A DNA stretch of 44,252 nt from Mucilaginibacter sp. 44-25 (GTDB taxonomy: Bacteria; Bacteroidota; Bacteroidia; Sphingobacteriales; Sphingobacteriaceae). This document shows, piece by piece, positions 1-9,846 of the stretch. Each line of letters begins with the position of its first letter. Positions within the stretch are counted from its first letter, which is position 1. Under the pieces are notes generated by a model. That model saw only the letters and a program-made list of their open reading frames with translations, was not told the DNA's origin and made no database searches. The position numbers and the translations under genes are program-made. Location: positions 1 to 44,252 of the forward strand of contig MKTS01000014.1 of NCBI GenBank assembly GCA_001898335.1, in the 5' to 3' direction.

Positions 1-85
1 TCGCATTAATAATTAAAGTACTTAAACAATATACGTGTTGCAGCGTTTTACTATCAAACGTGATGCTGATATATTGAAGAATGCT

Positions 86-460
86 ATGGCCAAAAAGATT
101 TTAGTTATTGAGGATGATAAAGATATAAGGGATACGGTTACTTACATCCTGGAAAGTGATGGCTTTGAAGTTGTATCATCTGAAAATTCGAGGATACTGA
201 AATCGCTTGACCAGCATAACCCCGACCTTATACTGCTTGATAACTGGCTTACTGAATGGAAGAGCGACGCTAACGGGCAGCAGTTGAGTAAAGAGCTTAA
301 ATCAAACCCCAAAACAAGCCATATCCCGGTGATCATTATTTCGGCGGTAAACAATGTTGCCCAGATAGCCGAAGACGGCATGGCCGATGCCTATATCAAA
401 AAGCCGTTTGATGTGGAGGAGTTATTGGCATTGATAAAAAAACATACGGATAATAAATAA
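86..460 (+). CDS. Single-domain response regulator (CheY-like)
   Basis: A 124-residue stand-alone receiver domain with no output domain. Visible residues are the acidic pair E9/D10 in VIEDD, phosphoacceptor D52 in LILLDNW, S86 at the switch Ser/Thr position and K106 in IKKPF. The start is the ATG giving MAKKILVIED; a GTG 51 bases upstream would add residues before the receiver fold. Such proteins pass phosphate in a relay or act through protein contacts. No kinase lies beside it, since the next gene points the other way, so its partner is unknown. An insert after D52 (residues about 53-64, NWLTEWKSDANG) makes the beta3-alpha3 loop longer than usual. Confidence 0.88.
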   Translation: MAKKILVIEDDKDIRDTVTYILESDGFEVVSSENSRILKSLDQHNPDLILLDNWLTEWKSDANGQQLSKELKSNPKTSHIPVIIISAVNNVAQIAEDGMADAYIKKPFDVEELLALIKKHTDNK

Positions 461-478
461 TAAAACCACCCGAATTAG

Positions 479-1321
479 TTATTTGCCGATCAGATAGTCA
501 AAGGTGTATTTAGGGGCGTAACCTAATATTCTTCTTGCTTTATCTGTTACATAAACCCTGTCAATACTTTCAGGGAACACCCAGTTCTTTTCCTGGTATA
601 TATCAGCGGCCTGTGGGTATAATCTTAAAATTACTTCTTTAGGATTTTGCTTTAGCTGTTGCAGATCAACCGGCTTAAACGGACTTGTGCTGGCTATATT
701 AAAAATTTCAAAGCTGTTAAATTCATGCTGCAGTGCAAGATAAAGCGCTTCTGCACCGTCGCGCTCGTCCAGGCCGCGGTACAAGCGGTGGTTGGCTTCA
801 AGGTTAGGGCTTTCCGGTAAAAAGCGGCCCACCCTGTAAACAGATGTTTGTAAATGCTCTTTGTAAAAAAAGTCTTTACATAACTGTTCTGCCGCTTGTT
901 TGGTAATGTCATAAATATCGCGTGGTTGTTCACGTAGTTCTTCGTTTACCCAAACGGCTTTATCAGTATCAACCATCGCGTTGCCGTAAATAGAGGTGGT
1001 GCTGATATATAAAAACTTTTTAACGCCGTGCTGTACCGCCGCGTTCAGCAAATTAAGCGTGCCATGTATGTTGGTATCAATAAATTCCTCGCGTGGATAT
1101 TGAAGATCATAATGTTTGCCATGCACCGCGGCGGTGTGTATAATAGCATCCACGCCCCTGCAGGCGGCATTTACTTCCGCCTTATTTTTTATATCGAGTA
1201 TAAAATCTGTGGTAGCGGCGGGTAACAGATCGGCGCCAATGGTATTTAAGCCGGCAATTTTTAGCCTATCCATAACCGCCCTGCCAAGTTTGCCGGCCGA
1301 TCCTGTGACCAATACTTTCAT
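479..1321 (-). CDS. NAD-dependent epimerase/dehydratase (extended SDR)
   Basis: A 280-residue extended short-chain dehydrogenase/reductase. The Rossmann glycine motif is G7-x-x-G10-x-x-G13 near the N-terminus, D31 (GADLL) may bind the NAD ribose, and the catalytic pair is Y137-x-x-x-K141 (YDITK) with an upstream STTS segment. Family members act on nucleotide sugars or related carbonyl compounds; the substrate cannot be read here. The protein is shorter than typical sugar epimerases (310-340 residues). Its tail (ARRILGYAPKYTFDYLI) is usual for the family. It converges with the receiver gene and has no evident operon partner. Confidence 0.88.
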   Translation of the reverse strand: MKVLVTGSAGKLGRAVMDRLKIAGLNTIGADLLPAATTDFILDIKNKAEVNAACRGVDAIIHTAAVHGKHYDLQYPREEFIDTNIHGTLNLLNAAVQHGVKKFLYISTTSIYGNAMVDTDKAVWVNEELREQPRDIYDITKQAAEQLCKDFFYKEHLQTSVYRVGRFLPESPNLEANHRLYRGLDERDGAEALYLALQHEFNSFEIFNIASTSPFKPVDLQQLKQNPKEVILRLYPQAADIYQEKNWVFPESIDRVYVTDKARRILGYAPKYTFDYLIGK

Positions 1322-1368
1322 GCCGCTAAGATAGATTCAAAAGTTTAAATGAACTGATAACTTACTTT

Positions 1369-1408
1369 AAAATAAAGTGTGAAGTTGTTATTCATCACAC
1401 TTTATTTT
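1369..1408. terminator. Hairpin after the TonB-dependent receptor gene
   Basis: A perfect 14-bp inverted repeat (1369-1382 with 1395-1408) around a 12-nt loop lies just past the stop codon of the minus-strand receptor gene. The arms are AT-rich, giving a T-rich 3' side on either strand. It is probably the receptor terminator, though the U tract is impure. Confidence 0.55.
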
Positions 1409-1411
1409 GAA

Positions 1412-3592
1412 TCAGATTTTCACACCAAACCCAATGTTAAATGATATGCCATCCCCCGGCAAAATTCCCGGACCAGGGTACATATTAATTCGCCTGGTAA
1501 AGTATTTCTGATCAGTAAGGTTGTTTACATTAAAATTTACATGATAATTTTTCAGGAAGCGGTAATTAAAAGCGAGGTCAACCAGTTTGTACGCGGGCAC
1601 AATGCCTGATGCGCCTGTTGGGTTAAACACTGTATTATTCGCATCGCTGAACTGCTTGCCTACATAGCTAAATAATACGGTTGATGTAATGTGCCCGTTG
1701 ATGTAGGTAAGCCCGGTACGGTTGGTCCAGTCTGGTGTGCCTTCCAATTTTTGCCCAACAAGGCTGGCGTTAGTGCCGTTGTTATTTATGCTGCCGCTTA
1801 TATATCTGCCATGTGTGTAGGCAAGCGTGTTAAATAAGCGCAGATCGCTTGATGCCTGGCTATCAAATCCACGTATTAATGAAAGCTCGGTGTAGGCCTC
1901 AACGCCTTTTGCTTCGGCATTGCCAACAGTGGTTAAATAAAGATGATTTGTTCCGCCAGCATCCTGCACTGTCAAAGTACCCGCACGATCATTATATCGC
2001 ACAAAAAAGCCGTTCACATCAAAGGTAAAAACCTGTCCAATTTTACCACGGTAGCCCAGGTCGGCGTTGTAACCTTTGCTGTCCTTCATATTCGGGTCAA
2101 CCAAAGTTAGCTGATCTGCTGGGGTAACTGCCGCGTAGATATAAGGGCGGTAAGCTTGTGAAAAGTTGCCATAGAGCTGCGTGGCATTATTTACCTGATA
2201 TTGCATACCTGTACCGAACAATGGGAAAGTGCGGTCGCGTTTATAATCTACATTGGTACTGCGTTTATTTACCACACCATTGATAGTGGTTTTGATCCCT
2301 TCAAACCGTACGCCGGGTGTTACCGAAAACTTATCCGTTAAACGGAAGATATTTTCTGCGAAGGCAGCATAATTGATAGCGTTCAGGTCCAGGTCGATGC
2401 CGTAATCTTTAACAATGCTTAGGTCATAGTTGGTGCCGGTGGTACCCACGCCCTTTTGCTGGCGATGGGTTGAACCATCTGCATATCTAAAACCAGTACT
2501 AAGCGTGCTACTAACGGTGCCAATATTATAATTGGTTAGTAAACGCGCTTCGGTAGTAAAGCTTTTGTAATGGTCGCGGTCAACCTGGCGCGGGTTGTAG
2601 GTATTAAGCGCTTTATTCACCGTGTCTGCCACGTTCGGTCCGGCTATGTACTGCACGCTGCTACGCTCGCCAAACAATGCATGACTAATGATCTCCAGTT
2701 TAGTATTGGGGCTGAAATTATAGTTAAATACAATTGCCGGGATGTTGATAGCCGGCATAAAAAAGTTACGGAACCTCGTGCTTTGCCTGCTGTTAGCGGC
2801 AAACATGGCATCAGTCAAACCACCGGCTATTTGCTGTAAATAATCAGACCTTGAGAACTGGAACGATAGACTTCCTTTATCATTAAACTGATATTTAATA
2901 TTAGCATAGTAAGCATGGTAATTAAAAGCTGCATTTGGCCGCCACCCATTGCCGCTGCGTGCGTCAAAATAGGCATAATAACTTACCTTATCCACCTTGC
3001 CACCAATGGCATTGTAAGAATTAAAGAAGCGATTGCTTCCCGCAGTTTGCTCACTCTCTATGCCGAAAGCTTTTGTAGTATCCGGTTCTTTGATCTTGAA
3101 GTTTACCATCCCGCCAAACTGACTGCCAAATTGTAAGGACGATGCGCCACGAACATACTGCACCTCGCCAATAGCCTGGAAGGGTAAATTGTAATGATTT
3201 TCGGGGTAGCCCACCACATCCGAGTTGGTGTTGTATCCGTTCTGCCTGATATTGGTTTCAATAGAGCGATGTATATCTGTACCGCGTGTACCAATGTTGA
3301 GCTGTAAGCCTGCGCCGTCCATCTCCCAAACATTAATGCCGGGCACCTGCGAAAATAAGGTGCGGGCATTGTTGCCAGCCAAATTGGCCTTGCCAGCATC
3401 AGGATAGATGATATTGGTTTTTTTACCGGAGAAAATGTACTGGCCAAACACTTCGGGCAGGTATTTGCTGCGGGTTTCTTTTATTAAAACACTGTCTAAT
3501 TTTAGCGTGTCCCTGGCAATGCTTTGGGCGTTTGCTGCATAAGTAAATGCAATTGCAACCGCCATTAAAATATATTTGAAATGGGATTTCAT
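1412..3592 (-). CDS. TonB-dependent outer-membrane receptor, FecA-like
   Basis: A 726-residue protein with a signal peptide ending in ANAQ, a plug domain (about residues 60-170) and a 22-strand-type barrel. The plug segments GTRGTDIHRS, RQNGYN and YVRGASSLQFGSQFGG resemble Fe(III)-dicitrate receptors of the FecA family, so ferric-siderophore or ferric-citrate uptake energised by TonB is the best guess. There is no N-terminal signalling domain and no carboxypeptidase-like repeat, and no sigma/anti-sigma pair or SusD partner is adjacent. This argues against a FecIR circuit at this locus and against a polysaccharide utilisation locus. The substrate is inferred only. Confidence 0.88.
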   Translation of the reverse strand: MKSHFKYILMAVAIAFTYAANAQSIARDTLKLDSVLIKETRSKYLPEVFGQYIFSGKKTNIIYPDAGKANLAGNNARTLFSQVPGINVWEMDGAGLQLNIGTRGTDIHRSIETNIRQNGYNTNSDVVGYPENHYNLPFQAIGEVQYVRGASSLQFGSQFGGMVNFKIKEPDTTKAFGIESEQTAGSNRFFNSYNAIGGKVDKVSYYAYFDARSGNGWRPNAAFNYHAYYANIKYQFNDKGSLSFQFSRSDYLQQIAGGLTDAMFAANSRQSTRFRNFFMPAINIPAIVFNYNFSPNTKLEIISHALFGERSSVQYIAGPNVADTVNKALNTYNPRQVDRDHYKSFTTEARLLTNYNIGTVSSTLSTGFRYADGSTHRQQKGVGTTGTNYDLSIVKDYGIDLDLNAINYAAFAENIFRLTDKFSVTPGVRFEGIKTTINGVVNKRSTNVDYKRDRTFPLFGTGMQYQVNNATQLYGNFSQAYRPYIYAAVTPADQLTLVDPNMKDSKGYNADLGYRGKIGQVFTFDVNGFFVRYNDRAGTLTVQDAGGTNHLYLTTVGNAEAKGVEAYTELSLIRGFDSQASSDLRLFNTLAYTHGRYISGSINNNGTNASLVGQKLEGTPDWTNRTGLTYINGHITSTVLFSYVGKQFSDANNTVFNPTGASGIVPAYKLVDLAFNYRFLKNYHVNFNVNNLTDQKYFTRRINMYPGPGILPGDGISFNIGFGVKI

Positions 3593-3679
3593 TTAACTAA
3601 GGTTTAAAGTTAAAAAATAGCGTTGTTGATCGGGTATCATGTGCCGATCAATGCAACGAGTAAATAATGAGTAAGCAGT

Positions 3680-4231
3680 TTAACTTAAAATCTCAGGAGG
3701 CTGCCCGGCGAGTGAAATAAAGGGAGTTTTAATGAGTTTGTTGCGGTACTTAGCTAAGGCAACAATCTCATTGTTAAAAAGGCTAAAATTCATACTCAAA
3801 ATAGGATGGTCGTATTTGCTATCCTGCCCGCTTTTTTTAGCCGAAGAGTCATTAGCTTTTTTATCAGAAGGGATATCGTTTACCTCTTTTGCGTAGATGA
3901 TGTTACTCTTTACCAATTTGGTTTTCTCGTAATTAGGTACACACAGCACATAAAGTGTATCCTTGGTAAACTTGAGCTTTACATAATTATAGCAAGCATT
4001 TTTTAACTGCAACTGGCCGGTAACATTTTTATAATCCGGCCATTCGAAAATGCCTGGAAGATTCTGTTTTACCTTAACCTCTATGAGTGAGTTAGGGTCG
4101 TAAAGGTTTTGGCTTATCAGGTCATTCATATGCCTGTCTGCGCGTGCAACCAGGTAATTTTGCAAAAGCAAATATCCACCCCAATTAAAGAGATATATCA
4201 CCAGGAAAGCTAATGCAAAAAGCCTCTTCAC
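3680..4231 (-). CDS. Small membrane-anchored protein of unknown function
   Basis: A 183-residue protein not recognised by family. One hydrophobic helix (about residues 4-24) would anchor it, with the rest in the periplasm. A Lys/Ser/Asp-rich linker occupies about residues 123-142 and the remainder looks beta-rich. It is transcribed in the same direction as the TonB receptor and lies 87 bp upstream of it, so the two may be co-transcribed and it may assist the receptor. That link rests on position alone. Confidence 0.7.
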   Translation of the reverse strand: MKRLFALAFLVIYLFNWGGYLLLQNYLVARADRHMNDLISQNLYDPNSLIEVKVKQNLPGIFEWPDYKNVTGQLQLKNACYNYVKLKFTKDTLYVLCVPNYEKTKLVKSNIIYAKEVNDIPSDKKANDSSAKKSGQDSKYDHPILSMNFSLFNNEIVALAKYRNKLIKTPFISLAGQPPEILS

Positions 4232-4391
4232 GTATTTGGTTCAATTAGTAAGGCAATAATAAATAAAAATGCGGTTATCTTCTATTGCCTGCTATGCAGA
4301 TAATAACTTACCACATACATTCATAATATTTAATTATTTTCGCATTTTAATTTAGGGGTTGGGTTACAACCTGGTGTTAATATCAGTATCA

Positions 4392-5810
4392 ATGCAAAGC
4401 AAAAAGCGGGTGCTGTTCTATTTGGTGGATGGTGCCCATGCAGAGGTGCTTCCCGAATTACTGGAACAGGGCCATCTACCTAATATTCAGCGCATCATCA
4501 ACGAGGGCACTTACCGTAAGGCTACCACCTGTTTCCCATCAACAACGGGGCCGGCGTACCTGCCATTTTTAACCGGGCATTTCCCCGGCACTATGGATAT
4601 TACGGGTATACGTTGGTTTGATAAAAAAGAATTTAAACGTACGCGTTTTAACAAAATGGCTATGCGCAGCTATTGCGGCCCGGAAGCGGCATGGTTTAAT
4701 ACCGATATGCCTGCCGATAAGCCAACCTTGTTTGAACTAATGGGCGAATCTTACAACCTCTATAACATGATCACCCGCAGCGTGCCTGATGAGTATGACC
4801 TGGGTAAAAAGGGGAAAGGTCCGCTTTATATGAAAGCTCACTTTAAACTTCGCCATCACCCGGTGGATATACAAGGCCACGGCCGTGTAATGGAGATGCT
4901 GAACAGCGGTAAAGATTTTGATTTCCTGTTTGCCGTATTCCCGAGCGTCGACTGGGATTCGCACTACCACCACATCCGCGATGAGCGTACGGTTGAGGCT
5001 TACAAAATTGTAGACCGCAGTTTGGGCGAAGTGCGTGCTAAACTGGAAGAGCAGGGAAGATGGGATGATACGTTGTTTGTAATGACATCAGACCATGGTC
5101 TAACCCCGACAACCAAACACCTTGACCTGGGCGATTGGATGACCGCGCAGGGCTTAAAAGCTGTTTATTACCCGGTGATATGGAAAACCAATCCAAGGAG
5201 CGCGGTTTTTATTTCGGGAAATTCCTTCGGTGCTATACATCTCCTTAATCACAAAGGCGACCATGTACTGCGCGAAAGTGAAATAATGCAGGCCATGGGT
5301 GCCGATAAGCTGGAACTGCTGGTGAAAGAAGAAGCCGTTGATTTTGCCATTTACCGCGGCAATGAGGAAGATACCTTTATAGTTCATAACCGTAATGGTA
5401 AAGCCAGGATAGCTGTTAAGGATGATGTATTCACCTACGAGCCTTTAACCGCTGATGTGCTGAAATATGGCGGTAAGATAGAAGCCACTGGTCATCGTGA
5501 GATATTGGCTAAAACTTTTGAAACTGATTACCCGGATGCCGTATTCCAGATCTATCAACTATTTCGCAGCCGAAGGGCAGGGGATATTGTGATAAGCGCG
5601 ACTGTAGGTTATGACCTGCGCGATTTTTGGGAATACCCCGAGCATAAAGGCTCACATGGGTCATTGCACCGCCACCATATCCACGTGCCGTTGATCTATA
5701 ACCAAAAAGGCTGGAAAGACTTCCCGGCCCGTACCGCCGACCTGTTCGATAGTATTCTGAAGTGGAAAGGCATCACGCCAACAAGTTCAGAGGGCGAACC
5801 ATTATTTTAA
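4392..5810 (+). CDS. Alkaline phosphatase superfamily phosphodiesterase / nucleotide pyrophosphatase
   Basis: A 472-residue member of the type I phosphodiesterase/nucleotide-pyrophosphatase branch of the alkaline phosphatase superfamily. Metal-ligand motifs are visible: LVDGA (D13) near the N-terminus, FPSTTGPAY with the likely nucleophile at T52, DWDSHYHH, SDHGLTPTTKH, and a C-terminal HKGSHGSLHRHH segment. No signal peptide is present, so it appears cytoplasmic. The ATG giving MQSKKRVLF is chosen because the longer GTG form adds a non-conserved stretch. It lies about 20 bp before a flippase-like membrane gene and they probably form an operon, suggesting a lipid or nucleotide-linked phosphate substrate (inference). 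Confidence 0.85.
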   Translation: MQSKKRVLFYLVDGAHAEVLPELLEQGHLPNIQRIINEGTYRKATTCFPSTTGPAYLPFLTGHFPGTMDITGIRWFDKKEFKRTRFNKMAMRSYCGPEAAWFNTDMPADKPTLFELMGESYNLYNMITRSVPDEYDLGKKGKGPLYMKAHFKLRHHPVDIQGHGRVMEMLNSGKDFDFLFAVFPSVDWDSHYHHIRDERTVEAYKIVDRSLGEVRAKLEEQGRWDDTLFVMTSDHGLTPTTKHLDLGDWMTAQGLKAVYYPVIWKTNPRSAVFISGNSFGAIHLLNHKGDHVLRESEIMQAMGADKLELLVKEEAVDFAIYRGNEEDTFIVHNRNGKARIAVKDDVFTYEPLTADVLKYGGKIEATGHREILAKTFETDYPDAVFQIYQLFRSRRAGDIVISATVGYDLRDFWEYPEHKGSHGSLHRHHIHVPLIYNQKGWKDFPARTADLFDSILKWKGITPTSSEGEPLF

Positions 5811-5831
5811 TTTGCTATTTTGCCATCGCAA

Positions 5832-6902
5832 ATGACAGAGAACAACGTGCAGCCCGAAAAGCAGGAAGCTAAAAATGTATTCAATAAAAAGGTAATTATC
5901 AAAGGCAGCCTATGGTTTGCCTTAATCACCGTTGCCACTATAGCAGCTGTTTTCTTTTACAACAACACCGGCGATACGGTTAAGGCTTTACAGCATATTT
6001 CTTATAAATACATCGCCATTTGTTTTGTGATGCTGTTTATAGATCTGATGCTGGGCAGCTGGCGCAACCATATCTACGTGCAAAAACTGGCGCCCGGTGT
6101 ATCACACTGGGTAAGTTTCAGGGCAAATGTTGCCAATATGTTTATGGGTGCGGTAACTCCCGCGCATGGCGGTGCCGGCCCGGCCCAAATATTTGTTTAT
6201 ACCAGCAACGGTGTAAAGTTTGTTGATGCCTTTGCTATCAGCCTGATCAATATGGGCGCCACGCTCATATTTATGCCGCTTGCCGGTTTTGTAGCCATTA
6301 TGCTGATGGATACCACCGAAGTGGGCAGCATGGTGCCTGCCATGCTCAGGTATGGTTTCAGCTTTTTCCTGTTGTTTTTATTGGCTTTTCTGCTGGCTTT
6401 CTGGAAACCGCTATGGGTAGGCATGGCGATTAAAAAGATGGCCGCAGGTCTTTCAAAGATATTCCCTAAGCGTAAAGAAAAGCTGGCCAAATGGGCCGAT
6501 AATTCTTTCCAAAGCATCAGTAAATACCAGCAAACCTGCAGTGTTATCATCAGGCAGCATCCTTTTTTGTTTCCTTTAAGCCTGGTGATCACCACCGCGC
6601 TGTACATGAACAAATACTGTATGCAATGGGTAATTCTGATGGGCCTCGGCGTACATGCCGATCTTGTGCAGGTGATATCCATACAGATATTGATCCAGTT
6701 CATGATCTACTTCGCACCAACACCCGGAGGTAGCGGTTTTGCAGAAGGTTTTATATCCACCCTGTTTGGCAAAATAGTGCCCGCTTCGCTTATATCCATA
6801 TTTACGTTGTTGCAACGCTCGTTTTTATTGTTTTTCCCGGCCATGGTTGGCGCATATGTGGTAATAACCCTGCTACGCAGGCAAACCATTAAGCATAGCT
6901 AA
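5832..6902 (+). CDS. Lysylphosphatidylglycerol synthase/flippase-like membrane protein (UPF0104)
   Basis: A polytopic membrane protein of 356 residues with about eight hydrophobic helices and the conserved segments WRNHIYVQ, GAVTPAHGGAGPAQ and PTPGGSGFAEG, typical of the transmembrane domain found in MprF-type proteins and the stand-alone UPF0104 family. The catalytic aminoacyl-transferase half of MprF is absent, so a lipid-translocation role is plausible but unproven. The ATG start is preferred over a TTG 12 bases upstream. It follows the phosphodiesterase gene closely, in the same direction. Confidence 0.85.
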   Translation: MTENNVQPEKQEAKNVFNKKVIIKGSLWFALITVATIAAVFFYNNTGDTVKALQHISYKYIAICFVMLFIDLMLGSWRNHIYVQKLAPGVSHWVSFRANVANMFMGAVTPAHGGAGPAQIFVYTSNGVKFVDAFAISLINMGATLIFMPLAGFVAIMLMDTTEVGSMVPAMLRYGFSFFLLFLLAFLLAFWKPLWVGMAIKKMAAGLSKIFPKRKEKLAKWADNSFQSISKYQQTCSVIIRQHPFLFPLSLVITTALYMNKYCMQWVILMGLGVHADLVQVISIQILIQFMIYFAPTPGGSGFAEGFISTLFGKIVPASLISIFTLLQRSFLLFFPAMVGAYVVITLLRRQTIKHS

Positions 6903-6969
6903 AAGTTTTAATACAGTATTTTACAATTAGATGTTGTTTGCTATATTTAATGACTGATCTTGTTCCCCG

Positions 6970-8901
6970 ATGAGAAAGTTACTATTGATGCTCAGCTTCT
7001 TGCTGCCATTTGCGCTATACGCGCAAAACAGGCATATCGATAGCCTTAAAACGCTGTTGACCATCACCACGTCGGGTACGTTGCGTGCCGATCTGTACTA
7101 TGATATTGCCATTAGCCTCCAGCGTATTGACCCGCCCGCTTCTAAAATATATATTGATAGTGTAGCAGCCATAGCAAAAAGGCTTAATTACCCCATGGGT
7201 AAAGCCAATGTTTATGCTTTTAACGCGGTACGTTGCTCGTTACAGGGCAAGTTCGACTCGTTATTGATATATAGCCAGCGTTGTATGGCTGTTGCTAAAA
7301 AGTATCAGCTGCCGTTAGCTATCGCCAAAGCCCACAATGGCATTGGTATCTACCACTGGCAAACCGGCGATTATAAAGAAGCTATCAAAAACCATCTTGC
7401 TGCTTTGCGTATACGCGAGCAACAAAATGATTCGGCCGGTATATCATCTTCAAAAGCTAACCTGGCCTGGGTATGCTTTGATAACCAGGAAATAACAGGT
7501 GCCGAAAAGTATGCGCTCGAAGCTTTAAATATGGCAAAAGCCATTAATAAACCTACTATCATCGTAAACGCTTTACAGGTATTGGCTAATATATACGGCT
7601 CAACCGGCCAATATCAGAAAGCGCTTAATGCCGATGATGAAACCATTAGCATATGTATACGTGAAAATAATAAGCGGGGGCTGTCACAGGCATACTCTAA
7701 TATTGCTAATTGTTACACTGAAATGCAGTTGTATGATAAAGCATTGCAGTACCAGCAGATGGTACTTGCTGTAGACCTTTTTTTTAACGACAAAAAGCAG
7801 GTAAGCGATACCTACCTAAACATAGCGCAGATTTATGTAAAAAAGAAGGCTTTCCGTAAAGCATTAAAATTAGCGAAACAGGGTATTGCTTACGCCGAAG
7901 AAAGCAAATTTAAGCAGGGACAAAAAGCAGGCTGGCAACTTTTAGGCACCATATATGAGGCTAATAGCGATTACAAGAGCGCTATCAATGCTCACCATAA
8001 GTATGAAGAAATAAGCCTGGCCCTGGTAAATGAGCATAGCATTAGCCAAATAGCACAAATGGAGGCTCGCTACCATACAGAAAAAAAAGAGCAAACCATT
8101 AAGCTGCTCAATGCCGAAAACCAACTGCAAAAGTTATCTATCAATACGCAACAAACTACTATTGGCTTTATCATGGGTTTATTGGTAGTGGCTTTGGTGA
8201 TGGGCGGCTTGCTGTATAACCGCAATAAATTAAAGCAACGCGGCCAATTACAGGCCCAGTTAATGAAACATCAGGAGCTGCTTACGAAAGCGGTGCTGGC
8301 GGCTGAGGATCATGAACGCGAACGCATAGCTGCTGATCTGCATGATGGCGTAGGTCAGTTGTTCTCTGCTGTAAAAATGAATTTGAGCGGCTTGTTTGAC
8401 CGGATTGATTTTAGGCGTAAGGAGGATGTTTTTGTGGCAGAAAACACGCTGGCGCTGGTTGATGAAAGCTGTAAAGAGGTCCGCGCTATATCTCACCAGA
8501 TGATGCCAAACGCCCTGCTGCGCTCGGGCCTGGTATCGGATCTGAGGAGTTTTATTGAAAAGATCGATTCGGATAAATTAAAGATCAGCCTGGAAACAAG
8601 GGGGTTTAAAGACAGCATGGAAATCAATACGGAAACCATGCTTTACCGCATACTACAGGAAACGATTAATAACGTAATTAAACATGCCCACGCTACCCGG
8701 CTTGATATTAAACTGAAACGCGATAATGAAGGCATTAATGCCGAAATCAGGGATAACGGTGTAGGCTTTGATATGAACAGGGAGGGCGATGGCATTGGGC
8801 TAAAAAATATATTTGCACGCATAGCTTATCTTAAAGGGACCATCAATTACCACACAGCGCCCGGGCAGGGCACTCATGTACTTATTGTGGTACCTGGTTA
8901 A
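6970..8901 (+). CDS. TPR-containing sensor histidine kinase (HisKA_3/NarL type)
   Basis: A 643-residue kinase with a signal peptide (to about residue 19), a periplasmic tetratricopeptide solenoid (about 40-370), a coiled segment, one transmembrane helix (about 398-416) and a cytoplasmic kinase. The phosphoacceptor is H458 in DLHDGVGQ, the HisKA_3 signature. ATPase motifs are NNVIKHAHA (N box), DNGVGFD (G1) and GIGLKNIFAR (G2). The family usually signals to LuxR/NarL-type regulators, but none is encoded in this window: the next regulator is OmpR-type and has its own kinase. A strong terminator follows, so this kinase looks monocistronic and orphan. Confidence 0.9.
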   Translation: MRKLLLMLSFLLPFALYAQNRHIDSLKTLLTITTSGTLRADLYYDIAISLQRIDPPASKIYIDSVAAIAKRLNYPMGKANVYAFNAVRCSLQGKFDSLLIYSQRCMAVAKKYQLPLAIAKAHNGIGIYHWQTGDYKEAIKNHLAALRIREQQNDSAGISSSKANLAWVCFDNQEITGAEKYALEALNMAKAINKPTIIVNALQVLANIYGSTGQYQKALNADDETISICIRENNKRGLSQAYSNIANCYTEMQLYDKALQYQQMVLAVDLFFNDKKQVSDTYLNIAQIYVKKKAFRKALKLAKQGIAYAEESKFKQGQKAGWQLLGTIYEANSDYKSAINAHHKYEEISLALVNEHSISQIAQMEARYHTEKKEQTIKLLNAENQLQKLSINTQQTTIGFIMGLLVVALVMGGLLYNRNKLKQRGQLQAQLMKHQELLTKAVLAAEDHERERIAADLHDGVGQLFSAVKMNLSGLFDRIDFRRKEDVFVAENTLALVDESCKEVRAISHQMMPNALLRSGLVSDLRSFIEKIDSDKLKISLETRGFKDSMEINTETMLYRILQETINNVIKHAHATRLDIKLKRDNEGINAEIRDNGVGFDMNREGDGIGLKNIFARIAYLKGTINYHTAPGQGTHVLIVVPG

Positions 8902-9024
8902 AACTTAAAGGGTAAAAACAGCTTTTTTAAAAGCTAACCGGCACCTGTAAGGTATATTTTAGCCGTATTAATTTAGTGCAAGTTTAAAGCCTAAACTTTA
9001 TCTGTACTAAACTTAAAAGTTATT

Positions 9025-9058
9025 GCAGCCGGGATCGGGGGACCCCGGCTGCTTTTTT
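9025..9058 (+). terminator. Intrinsic terminator after the TPR kinase
   Basis: A perfect 9-bp GC-rich stem (GCAGCCGGG at 9025-9033 with 9044-9052), a 10-nt loop and six T residues. It lies about 125 bp after the kinase stop codon and before the next promoter region, separating the orphan kinase from the downstream two-component pair. Confidence 0.85.
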
Positions 9059-9147
9059 AACCAACTCTTTTATTACCTCCCTATACACCATTTCTCGGTT
9101 TAAAATATTTATTTTGGGGTATGGTTATACCCCAAACCCATTAATTG

Positions 9148-9846
9148 ATGAAAGTATTGCTTGTTGAAGATGAACCCGGCCTGGTATCAGTAATTGTACG
9201 CGGCCTTACCAGCGTGGGTATGGAGGTAAGTGTAGCTGCCGATGGTAATACAGGGTTGGAAATGTTCAGGGCCCACAGTTTTGATATTGTACTGCTTGAT
9301 GTGATGTTACCCGGTATAAACGGTATACAAGTTTGTAAAGCGATACGTGAGGAAAACGAAACAATAGCTATACTGATGCTCACGGCGCTATCCAGCACGG
9401 AAAATGTGGTAATGGGTCTTAATAGCGGTGCCGACGATTACCTGGCGAAACCCTTTAAGTTTCCCGAACTGGAGGCACGAATACGCACCCTGGTGCGCCG
9501 CAGTAAGGCAGGCAGTTCGCCCAAAAGCGTTTTGAGTATAGGCGGGCTGGAAGTAGATACACTTTCAAAAACAGTGCAACGAAACGGACGCTCCATTACT
9601 TTAACCGCCACAGAATACAGCCTGCTGGAGTATTTCATGAAAAACCATAACAAAGTGTTATCGCGCTTACAGATATTGGAAAATGTGTGGGATATTGATT
9701 TTAATATGGGCACCAACGTGGTAGATGTTTACATTAATTACCTGCGCAAGAAGATAGACACCGGTTACGATACAAAATTGATACACACCGTTTACGGAAT
9801 GGGCTATATGTTTAAAGAAGGCAAGGGTAATGAAACTGCAAACTAA
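9148..9846 (+). CDS. OmpR/PhoB-family response regulator
   Basis: A 232-residue regulator: receiver domain (1-118) with E7/D8, phosphoacceptor D51 (IVLLDVMLPG), switch T79 and K101 (LAKPF), then a winged-helix DNA-binding domain ending in the HTVYGMGYMF motif. The ATG is used; a TTG three bases earlier only adds one Met. Its 3' end overlaps the next kinase start by 17 bases, so the two are translationally coupled and form a cognate pair. Possible targets cannot be read from the sequence. Some Bacteroidota relatives answer copper or envelope stress, but nothing adjacent supports a specific signal. Confidence 0.93.
   Translation: MKVLLVEDEPGLVSVIVRGLTSVGMEVSVAADGNTGLEMFRAHSFDIVLLDVMLPGINGIQVCKAIREENETIAILMLTALSSTENVVMGLNSGADDYLAKPFKFPELEARIRTLVRRSKAGSSPKSVLSIGGLEVDTLSKTVQRNGRSITLTATEYSLLEYFMKNHNKVLSRLQILENVWDIDFNMGTNVVDVYINYLRKKIDTGYDTKLIHTVYGMGYMFKEGKGNETAN

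Noticed and set aside
1412..4231. A possible FecIR-type iron-regulated signalling locus
   Set aside because: No sigma factor or anti-sigma gene is adjacent and the receptor lacks a signalling extension.
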